Shown here: in pieces, positions 16,791 through 25,363 of the stretch
Position numbering within the stretch: the first letter of the stretch is position 1
Layout: each line of letters starts with the position of its first letter
Assembly: GCF_900618535.1 (NCBI RefSeq)
Contig: NZ_UYJA01000005.1
Location: 248,001-312,000, forward strand
Reading direction: 5' to 3'
DNA: 64,000 nt
Source: Pseudomonas bubulae
Lineage (GTDB): Bacteria > Pseudomonadota > Gammaproteobacteria > Pseudomonadales > Pseudomonadaceae
Translations under genes and position numbers: made by a program
Notes under the pieces: model-generated
Told to the model about the DNA's origin: nothing
What the model saw: the letters and a program-made list of their open reading frames with translations, nothing else
The model's database searches: none

Positions 16791-18278
16791 TCAGCTGTTT
16801 TGCTGGAAGTCTTTTTCAGCAGCGTCGAAACGCTCGATCATGCCTTTGCTTGGGCCTTTGCCCGCAAGGCTTGCCAGCACAATGGCCAGGCTGCCCAGGA
16901 TAAAGCCCGGGATGATTTCGTACAGGCCAAACAAGGCGAAATGCTTCCACACGATCACGGTAATGGCACCGACCAGAATACCGGCCAATGCACCATTACG
17001 GGTCATGCCTTTCCACAGTACAGAGATCAGTACTACTGGACCGAACGCAGCACCGAAACCTGCCCACGCGTAGCTCACCAGACCCAGCACACGGTTCTCC
17101 GGGTTGGAGGCCAGTGCAATGGCGATCAGTGCAACCACCAGCACCATGATCCGGCCAACCCATACCAGTTCCAGCTGGGAGGCATTTTTACGCAGGAAGG
17201 ACTTGTAGAAGTCTTCGGTCAGGGCACTGGAGCACACCAGCAACTGGCAGCTCAGGGTACTCATGACCGCAGCCAGAATGGCCGACAGCAGCACACCGGC
17301 AATCCACGGGTTGAACAGCAGCTTGGCCAGTTCAATGAATACGCGCTCTGGGTTTTCGGTCACCGGCCCGGCCACTTCAGGGTGTGCCGAGAAGTAAGCG
17401 ATACCGAAAAAGCCTACAGCGACCGTACCGGCCAGGCACAGGATCATCCAGGTCATGGAGATGCGACGCGCCTTGGCGATCGACTTGACCGAATCAGCGG
17501 CCATGAAACGCGCCAGAATGTGCGGTTGACCGAAGTAACCCAGACCCCAGCCCATCAGCGAGATGATGCCGATGAAGGACGTGCCCTTGAGCATGTCGAA
17601 GTTGCTTGGGTCGTTGGCCTCGATGGCCAGGAACGTGGTGTCTACGCCACCCGTGGCCAGCAGCACGATGATAGGCGTCAGGATCAGCGCGAAGATCATC
17701 AGGGTGGCTTGAACCGTGTCGGTCCAGCTCACTGCCAGGAACCCACCGATAAAGGTATAGGCGATGGTCGCCGCAGCACCGGCCCACAAGGCGGATTCGT
17801 AAGACATGCCGAAGGTGCTTTCGAACAGGCGGGCGCCGGCCACAATGCCGGAAGCGCAGTAGATGGTGAAGAACACCAGAATCACGATGGCCGAGATGAT
17901 CCGCAGCAAACCGCTTTTGTCTTCAAAACGGCTGGAGAAGTAATCCGGCAAGGTCAGCGCATCACCGTTGTGCTCGGTCTGTACCCGCAGGCGACCGGCA
18001 ACAAACAGCCAGTTCAGGTAAGCGCCGGTCACCAGACCGATGGCGATCCAGCTTTCCGACAAGCCGGACATGTAGATCGCACCCGGCAAACCCATCAACA
18101 ACCAGCCGCTCATGTCGGAGGCACCGGCGGACAATGCAGTGACAACGCTGCCCAGGCTACGGCCACCGAGAATATAGTCAGAAAGGTTGTTGGTGGAGCG
18201 ATAAGCCATCAGGCCAATCAGCACCATTGCCGCAATATAGATCACGAACGTGATCAGGGTTGGGTTACTAACACTCAT
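16791..18278 (-). CDS. putP: sodium/proline symporter
   Basis: Inner-membrane Na+-coupled proline importer of the SSS family. It is 495 residues, with about 13 hydrophobic segments, and starts MSVSNPTLITFVIYIAAMVL. LGGRSLGSVVTALSAGASDMSGWLLMG (about 37-63) is the conserved sodium and proline binding region of PutP, and GWGLGYFGQPHI is another family motif. It is divergent from putA across a 460-base region with six GTTGCA boxes, so both are probably repressed by PutA without proline. An AAAAACAA box about 17 bases before the start resembles a Crc/Hfq catabolite-repression target. Confidence 0.97.
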   Translation of the reverse strand: MSVSNPTLITFVIYIAAMVLIGLMAYRSTNNLSDYILGGRSLGSVVTALSAGASDMSGWLLMGLPGAIYMSGLSESWIAIGLVTGAYLNWLFVAGRLRVQTEHNGDALTLPDYFSSRFEDKSGLLRIISAIVILVFFTIYCASGIVAGARLFESTFGMSYESALWAGAAATIAYTFIGGFLAVSWTDTVQATLMIFALILTPIIVLLATGGVDTTFLAIEANDPSNFDMLKGTSFIGIISLMGWGLGYFGQPHILARFMAADSVKSIAKARRISMTWMILCLAGTVAVGFFGIAYFSAHPEVAGPVTENPERVFIELAKLLFNPWIAGVLLSAILAAVMSTLSCQLLVCSSALTEDFYKSFLRKNASQLELVWVGRIMVLVVALIAIALASNPENRVLGLVSYAWAGFGAAFGPVVLISVLWKGMTRNGALAGILVGAITVIVWKHFALFGLYEIIPGFILGSLAIVLASLAGKGPSKGMIERFDAAEKDFQQNS

Positions 18279-18428
18279 TGATAAAGCCCTGGCATTGTTT
18301 TTATGTTTAGCGGCGGTCTGGCCGTACGCTCACAAACGTCCTGTTTGAGACGATTAACCCTGCCGCGCATTTATGACTGATGTTTCCCCAGGAAATCCAT
18401 CAGCCGATGAACCAATCTTCTGTAGGAG

Positions 18429-18500
18429 GTTGCACCTTGGGCGCGAATGCTATGCAACAAAGCAAATCGGGTGCAACCAGTTTCTGCGAGCCAAGTTGCA
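18429..18500. promoter_or_regulatory. PutA operator cluster, putP-proximal (four GTTGCA boxes)
   Basis: GTTGCA occurs at 18429-18434 and 18495-18500, and its complement TGCAAC at 18453-18458 and 18472-18477. GTTGCA is the known core site of the PutA ribbon-helix-helix domain in E. coli. Most copies extend to GTTGCACC, a shared flank that argues against chance. Confidence 0.82.
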
Positions 18501-18650
18501 CCTTGTCGCCTTTTCGTCTCAATTCGGAGTTTTTGCGCCTTTTCGGAGCAAAGACCCTACCAAACCAAACAGAAAGCACCACACCAGGGCACTGATTTCA
18601 CCCCGCCTGAATATTCCTGACGAAGCGTCGACCAATCCACAAAAAAACGG

Positions 18651-18666
18651 GTTGCACCTAGTTGCA
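18651..18666. promoter_or_regulatory. PutA operator pair, putA-proximal
   Basis: Two direct GTTGCACC copies (cores 18651-18656 and 18661-18666) are spaced exactly 10 bases, one helical turn, about 75 bases before the putA start. This fits side-by-side binding of PutA dimers repressing its own promoter. Confidence 0.82.
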
Positions 18667-18738
18667 CCCGTTTCGGCGCAGCGCTAATCTTGCCGCCAGC
18701 TGCTGCCACGCAAATGTGGCACCCATGAGGATAAAAAA

Positions 18739-21700
18739 ATGGCTACCACCACCCTTGGGGTCAAACTTGATGACCCGACCCGCGAGCGCCTCAAGGCCGC
18801 CGCGACCTCGATTGATCGCACGCCACACTGGCTGATCAAGCAGGCAATCTTCAATTACCTGGAAAAACTCGAGGGTGGTGCAACCCTGACCGAGTTGAGC
18901 GGTATCCCTGGTTCTGCCAGCGATGACGCCTACGAAGTACAAACCGACCACGCGCATCAATGCTTCCTGGAGTTCGCAGAAAGCATCCTGCCGCAGTCCG
19001 TACTGCGCGCTGCCATTACTTCGGCGTACCGTCGCCCGGAACCCGAAGTGGTGCCCATGTTGCTGGAGCAGGCGCGACTGCCAGCCCCTATGGCCGAAGC
19101 CACGCAAACCCTGGCAGCCTCGATTGCCGAAAAATTGCGCAACCAGAAGAGCGCCGGCGGCCGTGCCGGTATCGTGCAGGGCTTGCTGCAGGAGTTTTCC
19201 CTGTCGTCCCAGGAGGGCGTGGCCCTGATGTGCCTGGCTGAGGCGCTGCTGCGTATCCCGGACAAAGGCACCCGCGACGCCCTTATTCGCGACAAGATCA
19301 GCACTGGCAACTGGCACCCGCACCTGGGCAACAGCCCGTCGCTGTTCGTCAACGCTGCGACCTGGGGTCTGTTGCTGACCGGCAAGCTGGTGTCGACGCA
19401 CAACGAAGCAGGCCTGACCTCCTCCCTGAGCCGCATTATCGGCAAGAGCGGCGAGCCGATGATCCGCAAGGGCGTCGACATGGCCATGCGCCTGATGGGC
19501 GAGCAGTTTGTCACCGGCGAAACCATCGCCGAAGCCCTGGCCAACGCCACGCGCTTTGAAGCCAAGGGCTTCCGTTATTCCTACGACATGCTCGGCGAAG
19601 CCGCACTCACCGAACATGACGCACAAAAGTACCTCGCGTCCTACGAGCAAGCCATCCACTCGATTGGCAAAGCCTCCCACGGTCGCGGCATCTATGAAGG
19701 CCCGGGCATTTCCATCAAGCTGTCGGCCCTGCACCCGCGCTACAGCCGCGCCCAGTACGAACGCGTGATGGACGAACTGTACCCGCGCCTGTTGTCGCTG
19801 ACCTTGCTGGCCAAGAAGTATGACATCGGTCTCAATATCGACGCCGAAGAAGCAGACCGCCTGGAAATCTCTCTCGACCTGCTCGAGCGCCTGTGCTTCG
19901 AGCCGCAGCTGGCTGGCTGGAACGGCATCGGCTTCGTGATTCAGGCTTACCAGAAGCGCTGCCCGTATGTGATCGACTACGTGATCGACCTGGCTCGCCG
20001 CAGTCGTCATCGCCTGATGATCCGCCTGGTGAAGGGCGCGTACTGGGACAGCGAAATCAAACGCGCCCAAGTCGAAGGCCTGGAAGGCTATCCGGTCTAC
20101 ACCCGCAAGGTGTACACCGACGTGTCCTACCTCGCTTGTGCGAAAAAGCTGCTGGCCGTACCAGAAGCCATCTACCCGCAATTCGCCACCCACAACGCCC
20201 AGACGCTGTCGGCGATTTATCACATTGCCGGTCAAAACTACTACCCGGGTCAGTACGAGTTCCAGTGCCTGCACGGCATGGGTGAACCCCTCTACGAACA
20301 GGTTGTAGGCAAGGTTGCCGAAGGCAAGCTGAACCGTCCGTGCCGTGTGTACGCCCCAGTGGGTACCCACGAAACACTGCTGGCTTACCTGGTGCGACGC
20401 CTGCTGGAAAACGGCGCGAACACCTCGTTCGTTAACCGTATCGCCGACCACACTATCGCAATCCACGAGTTGGTGGCCGATCCAGTCAGCCAGATTGAAC
20501 AAATGGCCACGACCGAAGGCGGCTTCGGCTTGCCGCACCCGCGCATCCCGTTGCCGCGTGATCTGTATGGCAGCGAACGCGCCAACTCCAGCGGCATCGA
20601 CATGTCCAACGAACACCGTTTGGCGTCGCTGTCCTGCGCCTTGCTGGCCACGGCCCATAACGACTGGAAAGCCGCGCCGATGCTCGGTTGTGACTCCAGC
20701 AACGAAGCCCCGGCGGCGGTGCTCAACCCGGCCGACCTGCGTGATGTGGTGGGTCATGTACAAGAAGCCACCGTTGAAGACGCCGATAACGCTATCCAGT
20801 GTGCCCTGAGCGCCGCACCGATCTGGCAGGCCACCCCGCCCGCCGAGCGCGCTGCGATCCTGGAGCGCGCCGCCGACCTGATGGAAGGCGAGATCCAGCC
20901 ACTGATGGGCCTGCTGGCCCGTGAAGCTGGCAAGACCTTCGCCAACGCTATCGCCGAAGTGCGCGAAGCAGTGGACTTCCTGCGCTACTACGCGGTGCAG
21001 GCCCGTAACGACTTCACCAACGATGCCCACCGCCCGCTGGGCCCGGTGGTCTGCATCAGCCCGTGGAACTTCCCGCTGGCCATCTTCAGCGGCCAGGTGG
21101 CTGCAGCATTGGCTGCCGGTAACCCGGTACTGGCCAAGCCTGCCGAGCAAACCCCGCTGGTTGCCGCACAAGCCGTACGCATCCTGCTCGAAGCCGGCAT
21201 CCCGCAAGGCGTGCTGCAATTGCTGCCTGGCCGCGGCGAAACCGTCGGCGCACGCCTGGTGGGTGATGATCGCGTCAAAGGCGTGATGTTCACCGGCTCC
21301 ACCGAAGTGGCCCGCCTGCTGCAACGCAATATTGCCGGTCGCCTGGATGCCCAGGGCCGCCCTATCCCGCTGATCGCCGAAACTGGCGGCCAGAACGCCA
21401 TGATCGTCGACTCTTCGGCCCTGACCGAGCAAGTGGTTATCGACGTGGTGTCTTCGGCCTTCGACAGCGCCGGTCAACGTTGCTCGGCACTGCGGGTACT
21501 GTGCCTGCAAGAGGACTCGGCAGATCGCGTCATCGAAATGCTCAAAGGTGCCATGGCCGAATCGCGCATGGGCAACCCCGAGCGCTTGAACGTGGACATC
21601 GGCCCGGTGATCGACGCCGAAGCCAAGGCCGGGATCGAGCAGCATATCCAGGGCATGCGCGACAAGGGCCGCTCTGTGTACCAGATGGCCATCGCCGATA

Positions 21701-22692
21701 GCGAAGAATGTAAACGCGGCACCTTTGTCATGCCGACCCTGATTGAACTGGAAAGCTTTGACGAGCTGGAACGCGAGATCTTCGGGCCGGTGCTGCACGT
21801 GGTGCGCTACAAGCGCAAAGACATCGACCAGTTGATCGCACAGATCAACGCTTCGGGTTATGGCCTGACACTGGGCGTGCATACCCGTATCGACGAAACC
21901 ATTGCCAAGGTGGTCAACAACGTCAACGCCGGTAACGTCTACGTCAACCGCAACATCGTTGGTGCAGTGGTCGGCGTGCAACCGTTCGGCGGTGAAGGCC
22001 TGTCGGGTACCGGCCCGAAAGCCGGTGGCCCGCTGTACCTGTACCGCCTGCTGTCGACCCGCCCGGGCAATGCAATCGAGCAATCGTTCGCCAAGGTCGA
22101 TGCCGTGACCGCACCGGACACCCAGGCCCGCGAGGCCATGAGCAAACCGCTCAGCGCCCTGCAAGCCTGGGCAACCAGCAACCAGCAACCAGCACTGGCC
22201 GAGCTGTGCACCGAGTACGCTGCACACTCGCAAAGTGGCATCACGCGCCTGCTCAACGGCCCGACCGGCGAACGCAACAGCTACGCCATTCTGCCGCGTG
22301 AACATGTGCTGTGCCTGGCTGAAGTTGAAAGCGACCTGCTGACCCAACTGGCTGCCGTTCTGGCCGTGGGCAGCTCGGCGGTACTGCCGCAAAGTGAACT
22401 GGCCAAGGCCCTGCTGGCCCGCCTGCCTGCAGAGGTGCAGCCACGCATCACACTGGTCGCGGACTGGACCAAGGACGAAGTGATCTTCGACGCCGTCCTG
22501 CACCACGGCGACTGTGACCAGTTGCGTGACGTGTGCCAGCAAGTGGCACAACGCGCAGGCGCCATCGTTGGCGTACAGGGCCTGTCCCAGGGCGAAACCA
22601 ATATCGCCCTGGAACGCCTGGTGATCGAGCGCGCACTGAGCGTCAACACCGCTGCTGCGGGTGGCAACGCAAGCCTGATGACCATCGGTTGA
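18739..22692 (+). CDS. putA: trifunctional proline utilisation protein (repressor / proline dehydrogenase / P5C dehydrogenase)
   Basis: Oxidises proline to glutamate in two coupled steps and represses put genes when proline is absent. It is 1317 residues. Residues 1-47 are the ribbon-helix-helix DNA-binding domain (TTTLGVKLDDPTRERLKAAA). The FAD-binding proline dehydrogenase barrel covers about 265-600 (GIGFVIQAYQKRCPYVIDYV, RLVKGAYWD). The aldehyde dehydrogenase domain covers about 640-1110, with the catalytic Glu in AETGGQN (881) and Cys in GQRCSALR (915). The C-terminal domain of trifunctional PutA completes it. An A-rich tract precedes the ATG. Confidence 0.98.
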   Translation: MATTTLGVKLDDPTRERLKAAATSIDRTPHWLIKQAIFNYLEKLEGGATLTELSGIPGSASDDAYEVQTDHAHQCFLEFAESILPQSVLRAAITSAYRRPEPEVVPMLLEQARLPAPMAEATQTLAASIAEKLRNQKSAGGRAGIVQGLLQEFSLSSQEGVALMCLAEALLRIPDKGTRDALIRDKISTGNWHPHLGNSPSLFVNAATWGLLLTGKLVSTHNEAGLTSSLSRIIGKSGEPMIRKGVDMAMRLMGEQFVTGETIAEALANATRFEAKGFRYSYDMLGEAALTEHDAQKYLASYEQAIHSIGKASHGRGIYEGPGISIKLSALHPRYSRAQYERVMDELYPRLLSLTLLAKKYDIGLNIDAEEADRLEISLDLLERLCFEPQLAGWNGIGFVIQAYQKRCPYVIDYVIDLARRSRHRLMIRLVKGAYWDSEIKRAQVEGLEGYPVYTRKVYTDVSYLACAKKLLAVPEAIYPQFATHNAQTLSAIYHIAGQNYYPGQYEFQCLHGMGEPLYEQVVGKVAEGKLNRPCRVYAPVGTHETLLAYLVRRLLENGANTSFVNRIADHTIAIHELVADPVSQIEQMATTEGGFGLPHPRIPLPRDLYGSERANSSGIDMSNEHRLASLSCALLATAHNDWKAAPMLGCDSSNEAPAAVLNPADLRDVVGHVQEATVEDADNAIQCALSAAPIWQATPPAERAAILERAADLMEGEIQPLMGLLAREAGKTFANAIAEVREAVDFLRYYAVQARNDFTNDAHRPLGPVVCISPWNFPLAIFSGQVAAALAAGNPVLAKPAEQTPLVAAQAVRILLEAGIPQGVLQLLPGRGETVGARLVGDDRVKGVMFTGSTEVARLLQRNIAGRLDAQGRPIPLIAETGGQNAMIVDSSALTEQVVIDVVSSAFDSAGQRCSALRVLCLQEDSADRVIEMLKGAMAESRMGNPERLNVDIGPVIDAEAKAGIEQHIQGMRDKGRSVYQMAIADSEECKRGTFVMPTLIELESFDELEREIFGPVLHVVRYKRKDIDQLIAQINASGYGLTLGVHTRIDETIAKVVNNVNAGNVYVNRNIVGAVVGVQPFGGEGLSGTGPKAGGPLYLYRLLSTRPGNAIEQSFAKVDAVTAPDTQAREAMSKPLSALQAWATSNQQPALAELCTEYAAHSQSGITRLLNGPTGERNSYAILPREHVLCLAEVESDLLTQLAAVLAVGSSAVLPQSELAKALLARLPAEVQPRITLVADWTKDEVIFDAVLHHGDCDQLRDVCQQVAQRAGAIVGVQGLSQGETNIALERLVIERALSVNTAAAGGNASLMTIG

Positions 22693-22711
22693 GGATGTGA
22701 TCGGGCAATAA

Positions 22712-22747
22712 AAAACCGGGCACCCGAAAGGGTTGCCCGGTTTTTTT
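22712..22747 (+). terminator. bidirectional terminator between putA and the 22759-23340 gene
   Basis: A run of A residues, then AACCGGGCA...TGCCCGGTT with an inner CCC-GAAA-GGG, then seven T residues. It can terminate both convergent genes. Confidence 0.92.
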
Positions 22748-22758
22748 ACGCCATGAAC

Positions 22759-23340
22759 TCAACGTTGGCTCATGAATTCCATATAGCCAACGATGGCCAT
22801 CAACAACGTGCCGGCCACCATCCAGGCAAAATTAGCGCAGCTCAGGGCCTTGTTGACGCTGCCCTGCGGGTCACCCGCCAGCATATTGATTGCGCGCTGG
22901 GCCGCCACCAGCATTGCACAACAACCGGTGATCAGTACTGCATTGGTGAACAACACATAGACCGCATCCGCGGGCCGGGTAAACAGCGTGGACACCAGCA
23001 CCGAGAACATGACCAGCAGCATAATGAGCAGGCCTCTGGTCTCGGGTTGCCAAAAATAGCAGCGCCCTGTCCTGTCGAGGCCGTTCTGAACCACTTCAAA
23101 CAGCGGCAGGATAAAAAATGGCCAGAGCGCAGCGCGCAGCAACGGCGCGATCGGCGCCCCGGTTTCCGCTTTGTAGGACGCCCAGTTGCGATATGACCAA
23201 TAGACCATGTACCCGCCTGCCGTAAGCCCATACAGCAGCAGAAACTTGCTGACAGACACGACATAAAGGTTGATTCGTTTGTCGTCACACCACGGTGTTG
23301 TCTTCGATAGCCTGTTGCCAGCCTCAGTAGCAGGGTTCAT
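22759..23340 (-). CDS. hypothetical multi-pass membrane protein
   Basis: Not recognised as a named family. The ATG at 23340 gives 193 residues; an in-frame ATG at 23376 is possible but adds an unremarkable leader. At least four hydrophobic segments are visible: VSKFLLLYGLTAGGYMVYW, LLRAALWPFFILPLFEVV, GLLIMLLVMFSVLVSTLF and ALSCANFAWMVAGTLLMAIVGYM. Between them lies a soluble QNGLDRTGRCYFWQPETR segment, so an inner-membrane location is inferred. The gene is convergent with putA and shares its terminator. There is no context that indicates function. Confidence 0.75.
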   Translation of the reverse strand: MNPATEAGNRLSKTTPWCDDKRINLYVVSVSKFLLLYGLTAGGYMVYWSYRNWASYKAETGAPIAPLLRAALWPFFILPLFEVVQNGLDRTGRCYFWQPETRGLLIMLLVMFSVLVSTLFTRPADAVYVLFTNAVLITGCCAMLVAAQRAINMLAGDPQGSVNKALSCANFAWMVAGTLLMAIVGYMEFMSQR

Positions 23341-23490
23341 GTCATGTCCGTGCGCAAGTGGGAGGCCGCAGTACACACAATTTACCTAATATAAAAATGC
23401 AGTGAAAATCCCATTTTTTTGTAAGAAAGGCCTTCAGTCCTACTCGACAGGCCCAAACACCTCCAGGGTGTAATCCATTCAAAACCTTTT

Positions 23491-23521
23491 TTGACAGCCC
23501 GCCAATGGCGCAGGTTAGAAT
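23491..23521 (+). promoter_or_regulatory. candidate promoter of nhaP2-mscK
   Basis: A perfect -35 TTGACA (23491-23496) is followed after 19 bases by TAGAAT (23516-23521). The spacing is long for sigma-70, so this is tentative. Confidence 0.35.
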
Positions 23522-23586
23522 CGATGGCACGCAGGCTGCATGCCAGGTCTGCGCCCTGTCTTTTTTAGCTTTCTGGAGTACTGCCT

Positions 23587-25329
23587 TTGAATGCGACGAC
23601 CATCAACAGCCTGTTCTTGATCGGCGCGTTGCTGGTAGGCGCAAGCATCCTGGTAAGTTCTCTGTCCTCGCGCCTGGGCATCCCGATACTGGTCATCATC
23701 CTTGCGGTGGGCATGACCGCAGGTGTCGATGGCGGCGGCATCATTTTTGACAACTACCCCACGGCCTATCTGGTGGGCAACCTCGCCCTGGCGGTGATTT
23801 TGCTCGACGGCGGCTTGCGCACCCGGGTTTCCAGTTTTCGCGTGGCGTTATGGCCCGCGTTATCGCTGGCCACGGTGGGGGTGATGATCACCACGGGGCT
23901 GACCGGGCTGATGGCCGCCTGGCTGTTTAATCTCAACTTGATCCAGGGTCTGCTGGTTGGCGCCATTGTCGGCTCCACCGATGCCGCCGCAGTGTTCTCG
24001 CTGCTGGGTGGCAAAGGCCTGAACGAGCGGGTTTCAGCCAGCCTCGAAATCGAGTCCGGCAGCAACGACCCGATGGCGGTATTCCTCACCGTCACCCTGA
24101 TCGACATGCTCGCCAGCGGTGAAACAGGCCTGCACTGGAGCCTGTTGCTCAACCTGGTGCGTGAATTTGCCATCGGCGGCACGGTCGGTCTGGCAGGCGG
24201 CTGGCTAATGCTGCAAATGGTCAACCGTATCAACCTGGCCAACGGCCTGTACCCGATTCTGGTGATCGCAGGCGGGCTGGTGGTCTTTTCCCTGACCAAC
24301 GCCCTGCACGGCAGCGGCTTTCTCGCGGTCTACCTGTGCGGCCTGGTGATTGGCAACAGTCCGATCCGCAGCCGTCATGGCATTTTGCATATGCTCGACG
24401 GCATGGCCTGGCTGGCCCAGATTGGCATGTTCCTGGTGCTGGGCTTGCTGGTCACGCCACACGACCTGTTGCCCATCGCCATTCCAGCACTGGCACTGGC
24501 CCTGTGGATGATTCTGTTTGCCCGCCCGCTGTCAGTGGTAGTGGGGCTGCTACCTTTCAAAGCCTTCCATGGACGCGAAAAAGCCTTTATCTCATGGGTA
24601 GGCCTGCGCGGTGCGGTGCCGATCATTCTGGCGGTGTTCCCGTTGATGGCCGGGCTGCCCAATGCGCAGCTGTATTTCAACCTGGCATTCTTTATCGTGC
24701 TGGTATCTCTTCTGGTGCAAGGCACCAGCCTGCCGTGGGTCGCCAAGCTGCTCAAGGTGACCGTACCGCCTGATCTGGCCCCCGTGTCCCGTTCAGCCCT
24801 TGAAGTGCATGTCACCAGCGAGTGGGAACTCTTTGTTTATCGCCTCGACGCACAAAACTGGTGCATCGGTGCGGCCCTGCGTGAACTGAAAATGCCCGAC
24901 GGCACCCGTATCGCCGCCCTGTTTCGCGATAAAAAACTGCTCCATCCGTCGGGTAGTACCACGCTTGAAGTGGGTGACCTGCTCTGCGTCATCGGCCACG
25001 AACACGACTTGCCTGCCTTGGGCAAACTGTTCAGCCAGCCCCCGAGCCGTGGCCTGGACCTGCGTTTCTTCGGCGACTTCGTGCTCGAAGGCGACGCCCA
25101 GCTGGGCGCTGTGGCCGCCTTGTACGGCCTGAAGCTGGACGGCATCGACCCGAACACCTCACTGAGCAGCTTCATTGCCCACAAGGTCGGCGGCGCGCCG
25201 GTGGTCGGCGACCAGGTGGAGTGGAACAACACCATCTGGACGGTTGCGATGATGGAAGGGAACAAGATCGCCAAAGTGGGCGTCAGATTCCCCGAAGGAA
25301 GTGCACCGGGCCCGGGGCTGTTCCTCTAA
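23587..25329 (+). CDS. nhaP2: K+/H+ antiporter (CPA1 family, NhaP2/CvrA type)
   Basis: Inner-membrane exchanger that expels K+ (or Na+) for protons. The 580-residue length matches NhaP2/CvrA. About 12 membrane helices span residues 1-390, including GSTDAAAVFSLLGGKGLNERVSASLEIESGSNDP, the ion-binding region of the CPA1 fold. The C-terminal third is soluble: a TrkA-C/RCK-C domain (about 400-480) and a CorC/HlyC-like domain (about 490-575). The start is a TTG at 23587. It lies 34 bases before mscK, pairing K+ export with a turgor-release channel. Confidence 0.92.
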   Translation: MNATTINSLFLIGALLVGASILVSSLSSRLGIPILVIILAVGMTAGVDGGGIIFDNYPTAYLVGNLALAVILLDGGLRTRVSSFRVALWPALSLATVGVMITTGLTGLMAAWLFNLNLIQGLLVGAIVGSTDAAAVFSLLGGKGLNERVSASLEIESGSNDPMAVFLTVTLIDMLASGETGLHWSLLLNLVREFAIGGTVGLAGGWLMLQMVNRINLANGLYPILVIAGGLVVFSLTNALHGSGFLAVYLCGLVIGNSPIRSRHGILHMLDGMAWLAQIGMFLVLGLLVTPHDLLPIAIPALALALWMILFARPLSVVVGLLPFKAFHGREKAFISWVGLRGAVPIILAVFPLMAGLPNAQLYFNLAFFIVLVSLLVQGTSLPWVAKLLKVTVPPDLAPVSRSALEVHVTSEWELFVYRLDAQNWCIGAALRELKMPDGTRIAALFRDKKLLHPSGSTTLEVGDLLCVIGHEHDLPALGKLFSQPPSRGLDLRFFGDFVLEGDAQLGAVAALYGLKLDGIDPNTSLSSFIAHKVGGAPVVGDQVEWNNTIWTVAMMEGNKIAKVGVRFPEGSAPGPGLFL

Positions 25330-25363
25330 ACTCCAACTTTCCGCCCTTGTCTGACCGGTATCT

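Noticed and set aside
18658..22551. 1297-codon open frame opposite putA
   Set aside because: Same codon-bias effect over a long, strongly biased gene. putA is a clear family match over its whole length.
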